From NCBI GenBank assembly GCA_038373885.1, contig JAWZYV010019509.1, positions 347,901 through 411,900 on the forward strand: a stretch of DNA of 64,000 bases, read 5' to 3'. The translations under genes and the position numbers were made by a program. The notes beneath the pieces are model-generated. The model was not told where the DNA came from. It made no database searches and was given only the letters and a program-made list of their open reading frames with translations. This document shows, piece after piece, positions 55,535 through 64,000 of this stretch. Numbering within the stretch: position 1 is the first letter of the stretch; each line of letters starts with the position of its first letter. The stretch comes from Cheiracanthium punctorium (Eukaryota > Arthropoda > Arachnida > Araneae > Cheiracanthiidae).

Positions 55535-57288
55535 CAGGGTGTCCAGCCTTAATGTGACCCAATAGCTAATTCCCGAACCGTTCGGTTTAGATATGCACTT
55601 CCAATTTAAAAAATGTTTTAAAAAGGGTAAAGAATGTTTTTACGTGCTTTTCGAACCAAAAAACCCATTTAGAAAAAAATTACAAAAATTAAATTTTTAT
55701 ACGGTCCCCAGGTCCTATCACTTATATTTAGGAAAAGATGCAGTACACAAAAACAAAGTAAACACAAAAAGTTTCATTTTATTACGATAAAAACTGACCA
55801 AGTTATGGAACTTTGAAAATCACACATTTCATCCATTTTCTCGGCCAATTTCAAGAAGCTAGTAAGGGACCGTCTCTAAAGTGAAATTAATTGGAACTCT
55901 GCCAGGAAACTTTCGCTCTTGCACGTCACTCTTATGTAAATCGTTTTTAAATTTAAAAGTACATACATTACGTTAATATTACAATAATTGAGTACTTAAG
56001 AAACAAAATTTATTCTGTGTACGTGTAAAACATAGATAAAATAAAATATTTTGGACGAAGAAAACTTTTCAAAAGCAGTTCCAAAAAAAAATAGACTTAT
56101 TTGCCTGCGGCTTCAGACTGATTTGCTGCGATACTGATCATGGCGAACGTTAAAAATCTGTTGTGTAGTCGCTTGCAATTGCATACAGCCGTATTCTAAT
56201 ATTACGAATTCTAGTATGGGAGAACGAGATGTATACAACTGGTCTCCAGGCATTAGCTCCTGCGTCAGGACTGGACGATAAGGAAATGCACCGTACGTAT
56301 GTAATATGTTCCACACCGTCGATTTTGAGTAGGAACAAGCCTTGCTAATATCCTGGACACTACTTTCAGGATGAGCCAGGGCATATCCTAGAACATCTTC
56401 AGCGGGTATCCGCAAGCTTGAAGGTGTGGCACGAGACAAGGGAATACGTCTATGACAACTCCCAGTTCTATACAAGCGTTGAACAGCACGGGCAATTTTA
56501 CAATAAGATAGATGTCTTCGATTGGGAAATTTAATGGCATAAAGTCTTGCCGCCTCTCTCTTATTTCGATTACACTGCCCATAGAACAGTACCATTTCGC
56601 AGTATTCTTCATTTGTATACATCTCGTTCTCCTGTACTGTATTCGTAATATTAGAATACGACTGTATGCAATTGCAAGCGACTACACAACAGATTTTTAA
56701 CGTTTGCCATGATCAGTACCGCAGCAAATCAGTCTGAAGCCGAACTGCTTTTGAAAAGTTTTCTTCGTCCAAAATATTTTATTTTATCTTTGTTTTATAC
56801 GTACACAGAATAAACTTTGTTTCTTAAGTACTCAGTTATTGTAATATTAACGTAATGTGTGTACTTTTAAATTTAAAAACGATTTACATAAGAGTGACGT
56901 GCAAGAGCGAATGTTTCCTGGCAGAGTTCCAATTAATTTCACTTTGGAGACGGTCCCTTACTAGCTTCTTGAAATTGGCCGAGAAAATGGATGAAATGTA
57001 TGATTTTCAAAGTTCCATAACTTGGTCAGTTTTTATCGTAATAAAATGAAACTTTTTGTGTTTACTTTGTTTTTGTGTATTGCATCTTTTCCTAAATATA
57101 AGTGATAGGACCTGGGGACCGTATAAAAATTTAATTTTTGTAATTTTTTTCTAAATGGGTTTTTTGGTTCGAAAAGCACGTAAAAACATTTTTTACCTTT
57201 TTAAAAACATTTTTCAAATTGGAAGTGCATATCTAAACCGAATGGTTCGGGAATTAGCTATTGGGTCACATTAAGGCTGGACACCCTG
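55535..57288 (-). mobile_element. Foldback derivative of a DUF4817 mariner-like element, ~0.7-kb arms
   Basis: Ends CAGGGTGTCCAGCCTTAATG (55535) and its exact inverse (57288) are flanked by TA (55533-55534, 57289-57290). The arms 55535-56236 and 56615-57288 are near-identical inverted copies. The right arm is the natural 5' end of the element on the minus strand: it stops at the start codon, where the transposase frame begins (56622). The left arm is a second copy of that same 5' end, joined inverted after codon ~129, in place of the rest of the gene and the 3' end. Both arms stop at the same GAGATGTATAC sequence, suggesting the junction formed there. The element cannot make a full transposase. 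Confidence 0.9.
56113..56622 (-). pseudogene. DUF4817 mariner-like transposase, N-terminal ~129 residues fused to inverted arm
   Basis: Starts at ATG 56622. Residues 1-60 form the DUF4817 helix-turn-helix (MYTNEEYCEMVLFYGQCNRN, ARLYAIKFPNRR, ARAVQRLYRTGS), which recognises the transposon ends. Residues 75-125 form a second helical part (IPAEDVLGYALAHPESSVQD, YSKSTVWNILHTYGAFPYRP), ending QELMPGDQ. From residue 129 the frame reads the inverted 5' leader (LYTSRSPILEFVILEYG), which is not transposase. The catalytic domain is absent; family members run to about 350 residues. The frame has no stop before the junction, so the copy may be fairly young. A DNA-binding-only product could in principle compete with full transposase; that is inference. 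Confidence 0.85.
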
Positions 57289-57294
57289 TATATA

Positions 57295-57704
57295 AAATTA
57301 TCTGCACTATCTGTAACATGGCTTATATTGGACAAACTCGTAATTCGTTACACATACGCATCAACCTGCACCAATGTACCGTAACAAGTTATTTATAAAA
57401 CAATCATATCACTAATGTAGAATATTCTCACTTTCACTCACATGGTTTTGATAATGTTAAGATTGAGATTCTTGAGATACAGAGTAATGTATCTGAACGG
57501 TTATTCTTGGAGTCACAACTCATCAATTGTCACAATACCTGTTACCGTTATGGACTCAATCAAATAATACAGAATAAACATTTGCATTATTATTCTACAC
57601 ATACCTCCAAATATACTCCTGTCTACAACCTTTTAAATTTGACATTGTACAAAAGAACTAGTCGTTCTGAAGGTGGGACACACAAAAAACATCTACATTT
57701 ATAA
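57295..57704 (+). pseudogene. GIY-YIG endonuclease domain relic of a second Penelope-type element
   Basis: One frame reads ICTICNMAYIGQTRNSLHIR, INLHQC, a TAA at about 57398, then HGFDNVKIEILEIQSNVSER, LFLESQLINCHNTCYRYGLN. The C-x-x-C-N-x-x-Y-I-G-Q-T-x-x-S-L-x-x-R start and the later ER-x-x-x-E...GLN helix are the GIY-YIG C-terminal domain of Penelope-like reverse transcriptase polyproteins (Neptune/Poseidon type, as far as sequence alone tells). It differs clearly from the copy at 9379, so two PLE lineages are present. One nonsense codon; no reverse transcriptase upstream because the mariner foldback begins there. Confidence 0.75.
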
Positions 57705-57893
57705 TGTCTAATAAACACATCAAGACTGAGTTGAGCAATCCAAATAGTAGTTTTGAGGTTGACCACAATTGGCTGAGAGTACGTGCCTACATTTTCTCTC
57801 TTAAAAAGAGAAAAGCACCTCCTAAAATATTATAAGGTTCTCACTTCACATACTTTCACAGATCATTTTTCTCACTCGTTTTTTGATTTAATA

Positions 57894-59304
57894 CACTGCT
57901 GGCCATCGTAAATGCAACACCCTGAAGGAAGCATGCAAATAATATGAAATTTACAACATGCATTAGCTGAGGTGAGATATGCAAATGATTAGAATTTCAG
58001 CGCAGACGCACATCAAGCGCGCCTGTGGCGCCACCTCAAAGCGCTATTTAAGGCTTGGAGATTTCGACGGTTTCAAGTACAGCAATTGTGTTTTTCTTGC
58101 TTTTTTTTCAAAAAAAAACGATAAATTATGCCTCGTAGGAAACAACGATCATCTTTTGATCAAGTATCCGAGTTTGACAGAGGAAGGATAGTGGCATACC
58201 GAGATTGTGGGTTATCTTTCAGGGAAATCGGTCGTCGTATTGGACGAAACCAAACAACTGTGATGCGGATATGTGATCGTTGGGTGCAGGAGGGTACGAC
58301 GGACAGACGTGATCGACCGCATCGACCTCAGTGCACCACGTCACGTGATGACAGGCAGATTGTACGCATGGCAGTGACGGACCGCTCAGTCACATCACGA
58401 ACCATATCACAGCAGATTCAGTCTGTAACGCATCATCCAGTGTCTGCGCGTACCATTCGACGTCGTTTACAGCAGAATGGTCTGTCCGCAAGACGTCCGT
58501 TGCTTTGTCTACCTCTGACGCGGAACCACAGACGTCTCCGCCGCCAATGGTGCGATGAAAGAAGGATGTGGACGACAGAATGGAATGAAATTCTCTTTAC
58601 TGACGAGTCACGCTTCTGTATGCAACACCACGACGGTCGGATTCGAGTCTGGAGACACCGTGGAGAGAGGATGCTGAACAGCTGCATTATGCACCGTCAC
58701 ACTGGTCCTGCACCGGGTATTATGGTATGGGGCGGTATCGGATATCTCTCTCGCACTCCTCTAGTACGCATTGCCGGTACTTTAACCAGCCAGCGCTACA
58801 TCTCCGAGGTGTTGGAGCCAGTTGTCCTTTCTTACCTTCAGGACTTGCCAACAGCCATATTTCAGCAGGATAATGCACGGCCACACGTGGCACGCATTGT
58901 CCAAGGGTTCTTCGTCAATCACCAGATTGAATTGCTTCCCTGGCCGGCGCGCTCTCCGGATCTTTCGCCGATAGAAAACATGTGGTCCATGGTTGCTCAA
59001 CGACTGACCCAGAGTTCATCCCCAGCTGTCACACCAGATCAACTTTGGCAACGTGTGGAAGCTGCTTGGTCTGCTGTACCCCAAGAACACATTCAAAGTC
59101 TCTTTGAATCAATGCCGAGGCGTGTGGCAGCTGTGATCTCCAACAACGGCGGCTACTCTGGGTACTGATTTTGGCAGGAACCACGCTTCATAGAATGCTG
59201 TAAATTTAATCATTTGTTACTTGGTCAACATGTTATCTACACAATAAATTTTGTTGTGATATCTCTTGTTTTTCTTGGTGTTGCAATTTGGGTGGCCAGC
59301 AGTG
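57894..59304 (+). mobile_element. Complete Tc1 element, 1.41 kb
   Basis: Ends CACTGCTGGCCATCGTAAAT and (inverse) CACTGCTGGCCACCCAAATT lie next to TA duplications (57892-57893 and 59305-59306). Between them is an uninterrupted transposase gene (58128-59168). It sits downstream of a Penelope-type GIY-YIG relic. Intact coding and clean TA flanks suggest a young insertion. Confidence 0.95.
58128..59168 (+). CDS. Tc1-family transposase, intact, 346 aa
   Basis: Catalyses cut-and-paste excision and insertion at TA. Residues ~1-110 hold two helix-turn-helix units (RGRIVAYRDCGLSFREIGRR, HHPVSARTIRRRLQQNGLSA) that bind the terminal repeats. The catalytic triad is visible: Asp in LFTDESRFCMQHHDGR, Asp in FQQDNARPHVAR, and Glu in SPDLSPIENMWS, with 34 residues between the second and third, giving DD34E as in Tc1. 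Length (346 aa) is normal for the family and no stop or frameshift is seen. ATG at 58128 is preferred because it starts the family's usual MPRRK-type N-terminus. An overlapping open frame 57979-58191 is a shadow. GC content is distinctly higher than the flanks, fitting recent horizontal or intragenomic arrival. Confidence 0.96.
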   Translation: MPRRKQRSSFDQVSEFDRGRIVAYRDCGLSFREIGRRIGRNQTTVMRICDRWVQEGTTDRRDRPHRPQCTTSRDDRQIVRMAVTDRSVTSRTISQQIQSVTHHPVSARTIRRRLQQNGLSARRPLLCLPLTRNHRRLRRQWCDERRMWTTEWNEILFTDESRFCMQHHDGRIRVWRHRGERMLNSCIMHRHTGPAPGIMVWGGIGYLSRTPLVRIAGTLTSQRYISEVLEPVVLSYLQDLPTAIFQQDNARPHVARIVQGFFVNHQIELLPWPARSPDLSPIENMWSMVAQRLTQSSSPAVTPDQLWQRVEAAWSAVPQEHIQSLFESMPRRVAAVISNNGGYSGY

Positions 59305-59306
59305 TA

Positions 59307-59576
59307 GTTGCTCGTGCAAATGCACTAAATTACAATTTAGTATGTAACAAACATTATGATACTCTGTTAAATAGGAATTTTGTCATTAATTACTCCAATA
59401 CTGCTTTTAACAGGATCAACTTCTATAAACTTTTATCGTCACACTCGGATCTTTTCCCTCTACAGTATATTAAGTTTAAAAAATCCTTCAAATACACTAT
59501 TGCGATGGGTAGAAAGATCTTTAATTATAACTCTGCAAAAATAATTTTAGAATACTGATCTTTAAGCAGAGGGTTA
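59307..59576. other. Sequence flanking the Tc1 insertion
   Basis: An open frame of about 80 codons (LLSSHSDLFPLQYIKFKKSF, YTIAMGRKIFNYNSAKIILE) continues to TGA 59556-59558. It is not recognised. It may be a tail of the element into which Tc1 jumped, but no family motif is visible. Confidence 0.35.
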
Positions 59577-59846
59577 TAGTCAGGCTCTATAAAAAAATCT
59601 ATTCGGGGTCAGACTTACTAAATCGTATATGTGTAGTGTGCAATGCAAAGTACAGGAAGAGTTTTCTACACGGGCGCATATTTGCATTGCAGTCGAAGGA
59701 AGCTACTTTGAGTAAATGCTAACAGGATTTGTAATATTATTGTAAGTTTCTAAAATGCATGCATTCGTATTTTAAAATGTTTTATTTTCTAATTTAATGT
59801 TTAATGACGTGTTTTATTCCCCTGTTTTTTTTTTAAAGTTATTTAA

Positions 59847-60127
59847 CCCATTTGTGCCTAGTGTCCCTTTTTTGGGACGGCATTTTCGCTTTCAGTCGAA
59901 AACGTTTTTTATTTTTCCTAGCCTTTATTCACGAGTATTAAACCTCAACTCCACAAAATATTTTAACATGACCAAGTAAGATGTTGAATTTTCAATTTTT
60001 ATGAATAATGATTTTGAAAGAAATAATCCCTTGTTCAAGTAGTTGATGTCAGAAATTTATCTATTATTGCTGGCATTATCAAAAATCGAAGAAAGTTGCA
60101 GAAATAATCTAGGCACAAATGGATTAG
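59847..60127. mobile_element. TTAA-type MITE, ~281 bp, relative of 38209-38485
   Basis: Starts CCCATTTGTGCCTAGTGTCC just after TTAA (59843-59846) and contains the GTCCCTTTTTTGGGAC stem and AGTCGAAAACGTT. It ends TAGGCACAAATGGAT at about 60124, where the second TTAA has decayed to TTAG. Orientation is opposite to the copy at 38.2 kb. Confidence 0.85.
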
Positions 60128-60243
60128 CACCAGTTGATTTAAACACCTTTAAAAAATTCTATTTTCAGTATAAGCTATATTTATATGTTAATTTATTGGA
60201 TACACATAGTTAAACGTTAATCTTCTTTATTGCAGTATATGTA

Positions 60244-60244
60244 T

Positions 60245-60283
<39 letters not shown>

Positions 60284-60304
60284 GATAGATAGATAGATAG
60301 ATAT
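60244..60304. repeat. Compound microsatellite (AC)n(AT)n(GATA)n
   Basis: Consecutive tracts of AC, AT and GATA units over about 60 bases. Confidence 0.97.
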
Positions 60305-61090
60305 AATTTTTAAAGTAAACCGCACACAGTTAATTAAAAGTCTTCTTTGAAAGAGGAATTGTTTTAATAGCAGCATTGGAAAGTTGCTATTTTAAATTTT
60401 TCTAGATCCCATTGAATGCACATAATATTAAAGTGATATCTACAATTTCAGAAACGAAGACATAATATAATTTCTTTTATTCATTCTATGTAGCATTACG
60501 AAAACTTTTTTGTTTAAATGTTAATAATTAATATAGCTTTAGTTTTCGTAACACCTTTACTTCTAATGTTATAACGTAAACTGTGAAAGATGGGGGAAAA
60601 CTGCGAGAATAAGTAATATTTACTTTTTGTGGAAATGCAATTCAAATAAAAACATGAGTAAATAAATTTCACATTAATAAAACGTGATCGTACAGTGCTA
60701 AAATCATTTTTAAATACATTCTCTTGCTCGGAATTTATTAAATCTTTTATTTGGTAATTTTATAGCTGACTATTAAGGCAAATGATATGAAACGAGAGTT
60801 GATATCGAAAAAGAGAGAAATACAGCCATGAATAGTGAGTTTAGTGTTTTAAAATAGTTTTGATAAAATATTATATTTTAGTTCCAACTGCGGTATTTTT
60901 CGTTTACTGACACTCTCCCTAATAATATGTGTAGTGTGATAATCCTAATATTTTTATTTATTTATTTACCTTTATGTTAAAACAACTAAATAAGAGATGT
61001 AAATTTCATGCGTAGTTTAAATTTATATTTCCTTACTTGGTAGTTGTAAAAGGTAGCAAGTCTTGAATTTTATGCATATAATTCATATGC
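60305..61090. other. AT-rich DNA without recognised genes
   Basis: No coding motifs or repeat structure were seen. Confidence 0.5.
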
Positions 61091-61299
61091 TTGCCTAGGA
61101 CGTGAAGTTTTGAAACAGGACTTTGCTTTTGGAGGATTGGTTTTCGGAAAATTTTCCACGCCAACCCTCAAGTCTATTTTTAGCGAAAACATTCCGGGTT
61201 TTTTTTTTCTTTTTTCTTTTCTCCCAATTTTTTATCCAGTTTGCTGAGTATTTTTTCTCTTTATATATAAAAAAGCTGCGAGGAATTACCGGCAAATAT

Positions 61300-61632
61300 G
61301 CTTTTGTTTGCGAAAATGCCGCCGCATATTCCGTGACGTCAAAAGGCGCAGCGGTCACGTGAGCATCGTGATCCAGCGACTCACAAAGTCGGTGACAGTT
61401 CTTCACCTAAAATACTTTCACGAATTCTGAGAGAAGATAGAGAGAGTAAGAGAGGCGTTTTTCAGAATGCAAATGTCATTTCAAGCTAGTAACGCTTTAA
61501 TTTTACTGTTGCACGGCATGGGACCGATGTAAACACTGAGAGGCTGGATCGTGTTGTTAGTTTTCAAAGGTATTCATATTGTAAACTTTTGGAAAAGTCT
61601 AAATTTTGAAAAATAAATTGCAGAGACGAGGT
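61300..61632 (+). promoter_or_regulatory. Possible promoter / 5' untranslated exon (tentative)
   Basis: A GC-richer patch in AT-rich DNA carries a consensus CRE TGACGTCA (61334-61341) and an E-box CACGTG (61356-61361). It is followed by a purine-rich AGAGAGAGTAAGAGAGG tract at about 61440 and by good donor-like sequences (GACGAGGTAAGAT near 61630; AAAGGTATTC near 61570). This is how a first exon of a gene running rightward might look. No coding exon follows within the window, and the same features could arise by chance. Confidence 0.25.
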
Positions 61633-63315
61633 AAGATATTTTTAAAACTTTTAGACTTATCGTTTTTTCTTTACTGATTTCTCTTTTTCCTATTTTTTAA
61701 AAAAAAGTTTTATTTTTTATATAGTAAATAAAACGTCATGTACATGAGAAATAAGGTATGCTTGGATGCAACGACCTGTATAAATGTTTATTGAAATTTC
61801 TTATTTAAATTCGAAAGAATATTTTCCCCCCTACTTAGGAAAAAGGATGAGTACTATTTACTATAATTTCATAAAATGCCATTTTTTATGTATAAAAATT
61901 ATTATAAAAATTAAAGAATATGCTCGGACATATAAGTATATGTACACACACATATATCTTTCATACACATAGACTGAATTTTCTTTTTTAAGAGTTTTGT
62001 AAAAATAAAATATTTTAGCAGTTTTTGTAAGATTACATGAGCATAAAAAATTAAATAAAGTGTAGGAAACACTTTTATACAAAAATGTTATTCTAAAGCT
62101 ATTTAGAAATTAAAACTACTTAAAACATTAAAAGCTTGCGAAAATAATGATTAATATTTCAGATGTAAGTTTCAATGACTAGTGAAAACAACTTTTCTCA
62201 AATTTATGCCACATTTTAAAAACCTTTTTGATGAAAGGATGCTTAGTTAATTTAGAAAAGACACTTATTATTTTGATTAAAAAAGAAATTGCAGTACTGC
62301 TTCTGTTCTAAGATTTGAGTAGAAAATAATTATACACTTTGATTCCAAAAAAGTAAAAAGAAAACAAGCACAAAATCAATAAGCACAAGAAAAGTCAAGT
62401 ACAAAGACATTTTGGTGCCGAAAGTATCGAACTGTTATTGAACTTTAATGATTTAAGAGCGTTACTATTTATAAAAACATGATAATAAGATAGAAAATGA
62501 AAATTTTCTTTTTTTCTGTTAACATTTACATTTTTTTTTTTCGTTTGCGTATTTATGAATGTGCGTTTGTATTGCATAGATGATATAAAATAAAGCTGAT
62601 ATATTGTACACACAAAACTTTACTACTCAGGGTACTTAGAATATTTATTGCTGAACGAAAACACAATATTTTCCTTTGGTTTAATGAAATTTTCGTTAAT
62701 TCCGAAAATTTTTACTAAAATATATTAATTTATTTTTTTAAAAACTATTATCTAGGAATTAGTTTAATTTTTTACGCTCTTAAGTAATGCGTATTTCTAG
62801 TAAAAGTTACAATAAAGGAAAACCTTTAGGCCTGATATTTATGAATCAATATTTCAATAGCCCCTCGTTATATCGCGCTTGTCGGGAGACTAGAAAAAGC
62901 GCGATATACCCAGGGGTGCGTTATAACCGGCGGAGGGCGATATTTGATATGATAAAATTTTACTTTTATGAGCACTAAAATGTAATAAAATTAATAGTAT
63001 GCGTACTGTACTAAAAGACAATTACTTAAACAGCAAGCACAGAAATTTAATTTACCTTTTTAAATTCATGTATAAATACACATTTCATTTCTTACTGAAG
63101 AAACTTATTCAGCCCTCTGCTTTGTATATTTTTCGGATATGTTGTTTTTCAGCTGTAATCAGTGAACGAAAATTAATTGCATCTCACTTATGTTATTGGA
63201 GCTGTATTTTTCAAATATAGAGTATGCTTTGTCATATAAAGTAACAAAGCAGAAGAGTATAAAAAGGGAGGATATACCATATCGATGCGCAATATAACAA
63301 GAGGGTGCTGTATTT
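61633..63315. other. AT-rich DNA without recognised genes
   Basis: The only notable point is 62855-62950. There CCCCTCGTTATATCGCGCTT and AAAAGCGCGATATACCCAGG form an imperfect inverted pair, probably a small MITE or the end of a Tc1/mariner-like element (the CCCCTCGTTATATCGCG motif resembles pogo-like ends). Open frames here lack motifs. Confidence 0.45.
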
Positions 63316-63328
63316 AAAAATAAAGAAC

Positions 63329-63717
63329 TTTTTCTTTTTTTTTTTTTGCTAATGGCAGGGGTCAGCGGCTTACTGGAGGCTTAACCACTACGAGGGCCAT
63401 AGATATTGGTCATTCATTATGGGGATGCGTCTTAGGTAGACCAAATTTAGCCACTAAGAGTGGTCTCCTAATTTTGAACCAAATCCGGATGAGAGACCTA
63501 GCGCCTAAAATCAGCATACCAGAGGTATCGTTTGAATAGTAAGGACATCGGAGCCACGAACAGATTTTAAGTGCACCAGCTCCCACTTGCGTACACGATC
63601 CGACAGCAACTCAACGGAGAGAGGCTTTTTACTCTCCCAAGCACTGGTCAAGCCGGTAATGCTTCACTTTCCGAGTTCTTTCGGGAACGGAGTTTAGCGA
63701 CTAGCCCAGTGCGGGGC
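63329..63717 (-). mobile_element. Retroinsertion with poly(A) tract and 12-bp duplication, family unknown
   Basis: Read on the minus strand, the insert starts GCCCCGCACTGGGCTAGTCG, runs about 365 bp of balanced-GC sequence and ends GCCATTAGC followed by an A-rich tail (plus-strand T run at 63329-63348). The dodecamer AAAATAAAGAAC flanks it directly (63317-63328 and 63718-63729). These are the marks of target-primed reverse transcription: a SINE or a 5'-truncated LINE 3' end. No tRNA-like A/B boxes and no complete frame were found, so the family is not named. Confidence 0.85.
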
Positions 63718-63729
63718 AAAATAAAGAAC

Positions 63730-64000
63730 CTATACGCTAGAAAATGAAGTATTTGAAAATTCACTATCCTGTAGTCATACGCTAAAAACACGGCTCAAAG
63801 AATTGCATTGTTGTTTGGACAATAGAGCAAAAGTGCAGGATGTTTCAGTAACATAGTTAATAACTTCTAGGAGGGGTAGGGTAAACCTATACGACTCTGA
63901 ATCACAAAGGGGTGTGAGGTCGCGGACATTGATTTCGTGTATTATTTCTGAAATTATGAAAATCGTGTTGAAGTAATAATCAACATTAAGAAAGAAAAAG
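63730..64000. other. Right edge of window, unassigned
   Basis: Nothing is recognised. Confidence 0.4.

Overview
This window is AT-rich, intron-containing animal DNA crowded with transposable elements (TEs). It most resembles a chelicerate, probably a spider. That assignment rests on general familiarity with the Tc1 transposase type and the mix of DUF4817 mariner-like, PIF/Harbinger, P/THAP9-like, Penelope and Helentron-like relics; no database search was possible. There is one recognisable host gene. Nearly everything else with coding potential belongs to mobile elements.

Region 1-16.9 kb (+ strand): five consecutive 3'-terminal exons (697-821, 6557-6754, 10433-10558, 16579-16692, 16768-16893) of an SLK/STK10 (Slik-type) Ste20-family serine/threonine kinase. 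They encode the C-terminal coiled-coil PKK region and the stop codon. All splice sites are GT-AG and frame is kept across every junction. The kinase domain lies upstream, outside the window. The introns are swollen by a ~1.07 kb inverted-repeat element, a 3.3 kb nested foldback element, a Penelope-like palindrome with a GIY-YIG reading frame, two tRNA-derived SINEs, and two inverted-repeat DNA transposons, one carrying a broken transposase-like gene.

Region 16.9-24.5 kb: 7.5 kb with almost no recognisable TE, probably a long 3'UTR plus downstream intergenic DNA, with several AATAAA signals and one ~160 bp hairpin.

Region 24.5-38.2 kb: nested transposons. They include hAT-type MITEs with target-site duplications, a pogo/Tigger relic, a ~1.1 kb non-autonomous element, and a 9.3 kb composite bounded by AGTGGTGTAG inverted ends and the 9-bp direct repeat GCGGTTAAC. 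Inside the composite are an 8 kb unit with CCCARATARCACA-type ends and TGTCCAT arrays, a PIF/Harbinger transposase relic, a nearly complete P-element (THAP9-like) transposase pseudogene on the minus strand, and an endonuclease-domain (Helentron-like) relic.

Region 38.2-54.5 kb: no host gene recognised. It holds a TTAA-flanked MITE, a 1.6 kb element with a near-perfect 0.53 kb palindrome, dispersed direct and inverted repeats, a SINE with perfect duplications, and two mariner-type transposase fragments.

Region 54.5-64 kb: a TA-flanked MITE inside a larger inverted repeat; a 1.75 kb foldback derivative of a DUF4817 mariner-like element with ~0.7 kb arms; a complete Tc1 element (57894-59304) with an intact 346-aa DD34E transposase inserted at TA beside a Penelope-type GIY-YIG relic; another TTAA MITE; a possible promoter-like stretch (CRE and E-box) near 61.3 kb; and a minus-strand retroinsertion with a poly(A) tract and a 12-bp duplication near the end.

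No CRISPR array, rRNA, canonical tRNA or prokaryotic-type operon was found. The most notable features are the repeated foldback (inverted self-duplication) derivatives of several unrelated TE types and the elements sharing CCCAG-type ends followed by short palindrome arrays.
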